A stretch of 18,060 bases of DNA from JAKVCB01 sp963578605. GTDB taxonomy: Bacteria > Planctomycetota > Planctomycetia > Pirellulales > Lacipirellulaceae. Below are positions 13,778 to 18,060 of the stretch, piece after piece; positions within the stretch are counted from its first letter, which is position 1; every line of letters begins with the position of its first letter. Under the pieces are notes generated by a model. It was not told the origin of the DNA. It saw nothing but the letters and a program-made list of their open reading frames with translations, and ran no database searches. The position numbers and the translations under genes were made by a program. Where the stretch lies: contig CAUZEA010000107.1 in the NCBI GenBank assembly GCA_963578605.1, positions 1 to 18,060 on the forward strand, given 5' to 3'.

Positions 13778-16480
13778 GTGACAAAATATCATCTGGTGCC
13801 CTTGCTGATAATCGCGCTCACGGCTGGCGCAGTAATCTGGTTAAGCAGAAGCAGCAAACCGCGCCAAGCCGCCATTCGCAATGTTGTTCTGATCAGTATC
13901 GACACATGCCGGGCTGACCACCTTTCGTGCTATGGCCATTCGCTACCGACCACACCCAACATTGATGCGATTGCTCATGAAGGCGTCATGTTTACGCGTG
14001 CCCAGTCAACGAATCCGATCACGCTGCCGGCACACTGTTCGTTGCTGACCGGGACGGACCCCACGTGTCATGGTGTTCATCTCAACCAGAATCACGGTTT
14101 GGCGGATTCTCACACAACGCTCGCGGAAATCCTGCATGATCACGGGTATCAAACGGGCGCTTTCATTGGGGCATTTCCGCTACACTCCCGCTTCGGTCTG
14201 AACCAGGGATTCGATACCTACGACGAGCAATTCGGCGGGCAAGCGGGAGAGTTCTTTTTTAATGAGCGGGTCGCACAACAAGTGGTTAACGGGTCCATTT
14301 CGTGGTTGGAGCAACAGCGCGATAAGCCGTTTTTTCTATTCATCCATACTTTCGATCCGCATGCGCCGTACGCGCCGCCGGAACCGTTCGCGTCACGGTT
14401 CCGGGAGGACCAATACGCCGGGGAGATTGCCTACACAGACTTCTGCATTGGCCAGGTCATTGCCAAGCTAAAGCAACTTGATTTGTTCGACTCAACGTTG
14501 ATTATCATTACTGCCGACCACGGCGAGAGTCGGGGTGAGCATGACGAAGCTACCCATCTCTTTTTCATCTATCAGAGCACGGTCAGGGTTCCACTCATTA
14601 TCAAGGCGCCGGGGTGCGCGGCGGGTCGGAAAGTGGACGATGCTGTAGGTCTGATCGATATCGTGCCGACCGTTCTCCACTTGTTGGGGCTGAGCGTGCC
14701 TCCGCAGGTGCAGGGTGTGGATCTGGGCGGCTATCTTGGGGACCGTGTTGAGCCGCTAGAGGACCGATATCTCTATAGCGAAACGCTCGATCCGGCGAGG
14801 TTCGATTGCTGTCCGCTGCGCGGCTTGGTCCATGGCAAGTGGCACTATATTTGGTCGGTCAAGCCGGAATTGTACGACCTCAATCGAGACCCTGGTGAAA
14901 AGCACAATTTAGTCGAAGACGAACCGGAGAAAGCAAAGCTGTTACAAAGTCGCCTCCAGGAATTGCTCGCGGACCAACATCGAAAGGCTGGCGAGCGACG
15001 TTCCTTTGTGCCAGACCAGGAGACCGTCCGGCGGCTTCAGTCGCTCGGATATGTCGGCGGGCCGCACGTCGATGCGGATATGGAAATTGACATGAACACG
15101 GAGGACCCAAAGGATTTCATCGACCTTTATAATCAATACATGCGTGCTGCAAGTTATGCGCAGCAGAAGCGATTCGACGAGGCCCGGGCTGAATGCCTTG
15201 ATATCTTGACGCAGCGCCCGCATTTACTGCCGGTAAAGTTGCTACTCGGTCCCATCGCCGAGGATCAAGGGCGCCTAGCTGGTGCTCTTGATGCCGTCAC
15301 TCGTTTATCGAATGTCTTGGCAGATCTTGCCAACGCCAAAAATCCTCAAGTGTTTGCTTTCGAAGTGAACCAAGCTCATAAAGATCGAGGCAATGCCTAC
15401 CTGGCGTTGGGCAACTACGAGTTCGCGATCAAGGACTACGCCCACGTGATCCAGTTCTGGCCAAATGACGCAGAGACCTATAACAGCCGGGGCAACGCCC
15501 ACATGCATTTGGGCAACTACCGGCAAGCCTGGGACGATTACAACCGGGTGATCGAACTGGAGCCGGACTACGCCGAGGCTTTCGTTAACCGGGGCAACAC
15601 CCAAGTACACTTGGGCGACTATGAGCAGTGTTTGAAAGATTATCGCCGGGCCATCGAACTGAAGCCGGACTATCCCGAGGCTTACACACACCGGGCCAAT
15701 GCCCACAGGCACTTGGGAAACTACCTCCTCGCCTTGGAAGATTATCAGCGGGCAATCGAACTAAAGCCAGACTTCGCCGAGGCATTCACCGACCGGGGCA
15801 ACACGCACAAGCAACTGGGCCACTATCAGCAGGCCATGGAAGATTACAACCGGGTGGTCGAATTGAAGCCGGACTTCGCCGAGGCTTACACCCAGAGAGG
15901 AAACGCGCACAATCGGTCCGGCAACTATCAGCAGGCCTGGGAAGATTACAACCGGGCAATTGAACTGAAGCCAGACTACGTCGAGGCTTACACGCACCGG
16001 GGCAATGCCCAAAAGCGATTGGGCAACTATCAGCAGGCCTTGGAAGATTACAACCGGGCGATCGAACTGAAGCCCGATTTCGACGAGGCTTACACCAACC
16101 GGGGTGTCACCTACCAGGATCTGGGAAACTTCCAACTAGCACTTAACGATTTTGTGAAGGCCATCGAGCTGAAGCCGGACCTTGTGGAGGTCTACAATAA
16201 CCTGGCCTGGCTTTTGGCAACCTGCCACGACTCGAATTTTCGAGATGCCGAAAGGGCCGTCTCCAGCGCAAAACGCGCATGCGAGTTAGCAGGCCGGGAC
16301 GATTACAGCTTGCTGGACACACTGGCCGCGGCCTATGCCGAAAGTGGCGACTTTGCCGAGGCGGTCCGGTGGCAAGCCAGCGCCGTCAAGATGGCGCCCG
16401 CTACTAACAAGGCTGCATTGGAATCGCGCCTTGAGCTTTACAAAGCAGAAAAACCATACCGGCAAGAGCCACGGAAATAG
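13778..16480 (+). CDS. Sulfatase-superfamily (alkaline phosphatase fold) protein fused to TPR array
   Basis: I start at the GTG 13778 (AAGG 9 nt upstream) because it places a basic N-terminus right before a hydrophobic segment at residues 6-22, a signal anchor or signal peptide; the frame opens earlier at GTG 13643. The product has 900 residues. Residues 35-400 are a sulfatase-type domain: VVLISIDTCRADHLSCYG (Asp42), TLPAHCSLLTG (81-91), FDPHAPY (Asp193, His195) and TADHGES (Asp247, His248). The nucleophile position, Cys or Ser in C-x-P-S-R sulfatases, is Thr82, and the Arg is His86. A formylglycine sulfatase is therefore unlikely; Thr nucleophiles occur in phosphotransferases and phosphodiesterases of the same superfamily. 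Residues 526-805 hold about nine 34-residue TPRs encoded by 102-bp DNA repeats, with further helical repeats on either side. The TPR part, probably exported with the rest, should bind protein partners. The substrate is unknown. Confidence 0.87.
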   Translation: MTKYHLVPLLIIALTAGAVIWLSRSSKPRQAAIRNVVLISIDTCRADHLSCYGHSLPTTPNIDAIAHEGVMFTRAQSTNPITLPAHCSLLTGTDPTCHGVHLNQNHGLADSHTTLAEILHDHGYQTGAFIGAFPLHSRFGLNQGFDTYDEQFGGQAGEFFFNERVAQQVVNGSISWLEQQRDKPFFLFIHTFDPHAPYAPPEPFASRFREDQYAGEIAYTDFCIGQVIAKLKQLDLFDSTLIIITADHGESRGEHDEATHLFFIYQSTVRVPLIIKAPGCAAGRKVDDAVGLIDIVPTVLHLLGLSVPPQVQGVDLGGYLGDRVEPLEDRYLYSETLDPARFDCCPLRGLVHGKWHYIWSVKPELYDLNRDPGEKHNLVEDEPEKAKLLQSRLQELLADQHRKAGERRSFVPDQETVRRLQSLGYVGGPHVDADMEIDMNTEDPKDFIDLYNQYMRAASYAQQKRFDEARAECLDILTQRPHLLPVKLLLGPIAEDQGRLAGALDAVTRLSNVLADLANAKNPQVFAFEVNQAHKDRGNAYLALGNYEFAIKDYAHVIQFWPNDAETYNSRGNAHMHLGNYRQAWDDYNRVIELEPDYAEAFVNRGNTQVHLGDYEQCLKDYRRAIELKPDYPEAYTHRANAHRHLGNYLLALEDYQRAIELKPDFAEAFTDRGNTHKQLGHYQQAMEDYNRVVELKPDFAEAYTQRGNAHNRSGNYQQAWEDYNRAIELKPDYVEAYTHRGNAQKRLGNYQQALEDYNRAIELKPDFDEAYTNRGVTYQDLGNFQLALNDFVKAIELKPDLVEVYNNLAWLLATCHDSNFRDAERAVSSAKRACELAGRDDYSLLDTLAAAYAESGDFAEAVRWQASAVKMAPATNKAALESRLELYKAEKPYRQEPRK
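15359..16190 (+). repeat. 102-bp coding tandem repeats (TPR units)
   Basis: Successive 34-codon units share the pattern R-G-N-A-x5-G-N-Y-x2-A-x2-D-Y-x-R-A-I-E-L-K-P-D. The DNA is also repeated. CAGCAGGCC recurs at 15827, 15929 and 16031, exactly 102 bp apart, followed each time by GAAGATTACAACCGGG with at most a few differences. The last three or four units are the most alike, which indicates recent expansion or homogenisation at the 3' side of the array. Confidence 0.85.
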
Positions 16481-16491
16481 GCTCCTGTGGC
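16468..16491. terminator. Weak hairpin overlapping the end of the sulfatase-TPR gene
   Basis: GCCACGG pairs with CTGTGGC (7 bp including one G-U) around a 10-nt loop that contains the stop codon. No T-run follows, so this is at best a weak or factor-dependent terminator. Confidence 0.25.
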
Positions 16492-17007
16492 CAAGAGAAA
16501 CCAGTTAAGCACCGAAACAGGGTCGGGCTACAAGTCGAGGGAGCCGGATCGTTCGGCGACACCACCGTTACCTCGATCTGGTTGCGATCCATGGTCTTCA
16601 GTTTGTGGTCGCTGTCGGAATGGCCGGGAATCTGCTTCGATCGCCTGTTTCTGTGGTCCTGTTCTCGCAGGCGTCCCTCGTCATTCGAGTTTGCCACCCT
16701 TAGCCTGGTCGGTTTACGACGGACCGCTGATGAGGAATATCAAATGGCTGAAGGGACTGTGTGACAGTGTTGGCAAGGCCGATCTCACCCATACGATTTT
16801 CGTCGACCGGTGTGACCGCACGGCGGGGCGCCAATTCCGATGAGGTTTATCGCAAATTTTTTATACGGTTACTTTTTAATTTTACAATTGCTGTGACCGG
16901 TGAAGCTTTATATACTCAAGGATGGTCTGAATTGGCAACACATACTGGAGAACGGCAAAACGTCGTGTAGTTGGACTTGTTCGTTGTAACAACGCGGAGA
17001 AATCCTA
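16481..17007. other. Intergenic region without a recognisable gene
   Basis: About 530 bp follow the sulfatase-TPR gene. Plus-strand frames of 118 and 69 residues and a minus-strand frame of 97 residues exist here, but they have no ribosome sites, no family motifs and unnatural composition (Ser/Arg/Cys-rich). The last 160 bases turn AT-rich from about 16840, unlike the rest of the window, and hold the candidate promoter of the next gene. A 13-bp inverted repeat CGTTG-TAA-CAACG lies at 16982-16994, just before the ribosome site. Confidence 0.55.
16888..16916 (+). promoter_or_regulatory. Candidate promoter for the secreted-protein gene
   Basis: TTGCTG (16888-16893) and TATACT (16911-16916) are separated by 17 nt in an AT-rich stretch about 92 nt before the start codon. 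The -10 match is good, the -35 match partial. Confidence 0.35.
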
Positions 17008-17808
17008 GTGATTAGTATTAGTAGGGTGATTTTCAGGGCATTTTGGCTGGTATCGTGGATGCTTGTCACGGTACCCGTGGCTTTCGCTGCCTCAGTCTTG
17101 ATTGACAACTTCGAGGAAGACGCGTTCAGCAATGGACCTTCAACGGTCCCCTCCGCTAACTTTTTTAATCCCTCGCCCGGATTGGGCAGCATCGCCAACA
17201 ATCGATTTTTTACCCTTGCTGCCAGTAGTGGTCAACTTGACAGCTGGACAACAAGCCTTGCCCTCACCGGCGGCGATGACGGAGTAAAGATCGACCTTAA
17301 CGATACGACGGGAGGGCCTGTATGTAGCTGCAGCATTGCCGCCATGACCTACAACGGATTGCCGGCAACGGACTTTACGGGTGGCGGTACCGAGAGCGGA
17401 ATAGCGATCACCGTCTCGGCGACCACCGCCAATCCAAGTAATACGATACAAGTGAGGTTTGATCAAGCCTCAGGTAACAACCTTAGTAAGTTCGTTACCG
17501 GTCCAGGCACCTACGAGTACCTCTTTAGCGAATTTCCATATGGCGCATCACCTTTTACGAATGATCACGATTTTGCCATTCTAGCATATGGACAATACGG
17601 CAACCCAGCACAATCCAGTATTACGATCTCCGACATCCGGACGTTCGGAGCAGGTTCCCCTCCAACCAGCTTGACATGGCAGGCCGATACTCTAGGGAAT
17701 TGGTCTGACGAGTCCAGTTGGACGCCCCCGGGTGGCCCCCCAACACCGCCAACGGGACTGCCGTATTCGGCGAGTTGGCTACGGCGGGCCCCACGACTGC
17801 CGTCCTGA
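17008..17808 (+). CDS. Secreted surface-type protein, frame broken near its C-terminal repeat
   Basis: The GTG start has GGAG 8 nt upstream. The product as encoded is 266 residues. Residues 1-27 are a signal peptide with a hydrophobic core and a likely cut after VAFA. Residues 28-216 are a Gly/Ser/Thr-rich beta domain without a family I can name. From 221, SLTWQADTLGNWSDESSW is the start of a Trp-rich beta-strand segment common in large planctomycete surface and autotransporter-like proteins. After GGP (about residue 244) the frame turns into a Pro-rich tail with charged residues and stops at 17806-17808. The expected continuation of the beta segment is found in the -1 frame from 17742 to the end of the window. 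The break lies at a run of six C (17736-17741). One missing C explains it: a real mutation, an assembly error, or less likely programmed slippage. Confidence 0.7.
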   Translation: MISISRVIFRAFWLVSWMLVTVPVAFAASVLIDNFEEDAFSNGPSTVPSANFFNPSPGLGSIANNRFFTLAASSGQLDSWTTSLALTGGDDGVKIDLNDTTGGPVCSCSIAAMTYNGLPATDFTGGGTESGIAITVSATTANPSNTIQVRFDQASGNNLSKFVTGPGTYEYLFSEFPYGASPFTNDHDFAILAYGQYGNPAQSSITISDIRTFGAGSPPTSLTWQADTLGNWSDESSWTPPGGPPTPPTGLPYSASWLRRAPRLPS

Positions 17809-18060
17809 CGACTGACATCACCGTAAATCGCATCGAACTGGACAGTGCGAATCCGTATGTGATCGCCGGTTTTTTTACTGTTAATCTGGCCACTAATCCA
17901 GAAAATTCCGCCAGTCTCCCTACGCTGAATGCGGCAGCGGGCTCGCACCAATTCCAAGCCAACGTCAACCTGTTGGCGGACACCACGGTCGACGTTGCCG
18001 CTGGCGCCGAGATTGAATTCAACAATCGGTTGTTTCTCAACGGCCACATAATCACTAAGA
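17742..18060 (+). CDS. Continuation of the secreted protein in the -1 frame (3' end outside window)
   Basis: Reading from AAC at 17742, the frame stays open for 106 codons to the window edge. It begins NTANGTAVFGELATAGPT, then TDITVNRIELDSANPYVIAG and ADTTVDVAAGAEIEFNNRLF. This is the normal sequel to the GNWSDESSW segment: a strand-rich piece with alternating hydrophobic residues and the I-x-L-D-x-A-x-P-Y-x-I-x-G pattern seen in autotransporter-type beta-strand repeats. There is no start codon context of its own, so it is the second half of the gene that begins at 17008. The protein continues beyond the right edge. Confidence 0.7.

Noticed and set aside
16404..16697. 97-codon minus-strand frame, possibly a transposase scrap
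   Set aside because: The charged stretch looked vaguely transposase-like, but no catalytic motif, terminal inverted repeats or target duplication could be found.
16487..16843. 118-codon plus-strand frame after the sulfatase-TPR gene
   Set aside because: No ribosome site, Ser/Arg/Cys-rich composition and no recognisable domain; treated as non-coding.
17565..18047. Two overlapping minus-strand frames of 160 and 144 codons
   Set aside because: They lie opposite the secreted-protein gene in both of its frames and carry no motifs; shadows.

Overview
The window looks like a piece of a Planctomycetota-type genome (possibly another PVC-group bacterium). The pointers are moderately GC-rich DNA, several starts without a clear Shine-Dalgarno sequence, a Gfo/Idh/MocA oxidoreductase, a sulfatase-superfamily protein fused to TPRs, a DUF1680/GH127-like glycosidase, and a secreted protein with the W-x(n)-GNW repeat style common in planctomycete surface proteins. 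This assignment is an inference from gene content only. I saw no rRNA, tRNA, CRISPR array or complete insertion sequence.

Positions 1-9897 hold an array of paralogous plus-strand genes for large sialidase-like proteins. Each full-length protein has an N-terminal CBM9/DOMON-like beta-sandwich, a middle linker domain and a C-terminal Asp-box propeller. Copy A enters from the left edge (1-1209), and copies B (3555-5624), C (5721-7763) and D (7861-9897) follow head to tail. B, C and D are separated by a conserved spacer of about 96 bp. Between A and B lies a GH127/DUF1680-like glycosidase on the minus strand. Just before B there is a decayed 3' end of another sialidase copy (about 3303-3447), still followed by the array spacer. 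The GH127 gene therefore seems to have been inserted into, or to have replaced, an older array member. Copy D is a mosaic: its middle matches A and its 3' third matches B, which indicates gene conversion within the array.

Positions 9961-13259 are three minus-strand genes convergent with the array. They are a LicC-like nucleotidyltransferase, a stand-alone MetE C-domain protein overlapping it by 4 bp (ATGA), and, after a gap with its own putative promoter, a Gfo/Idh/MocA oxidoreductase.

Positions 13260-18060 carry plus-strand genes. A membrane-anchored sulfatase-superfamily protein has Thr where sulfatases have the formylglycine Cys/Ser, and ends in a long TPR array encoded by 102-bp DNA repeats. 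After about 500 bp with no recognisable gene comes a secreted protein whose frame breaks at a six-C run and continues in the -1 frame past the right edge.

Taken together the region suggests intracellular handling of a complex glycan or glycoside, because neither B, C, D nor the GH127-like enzyme has a signal peptide. The substrate cannot be read from the sequence.
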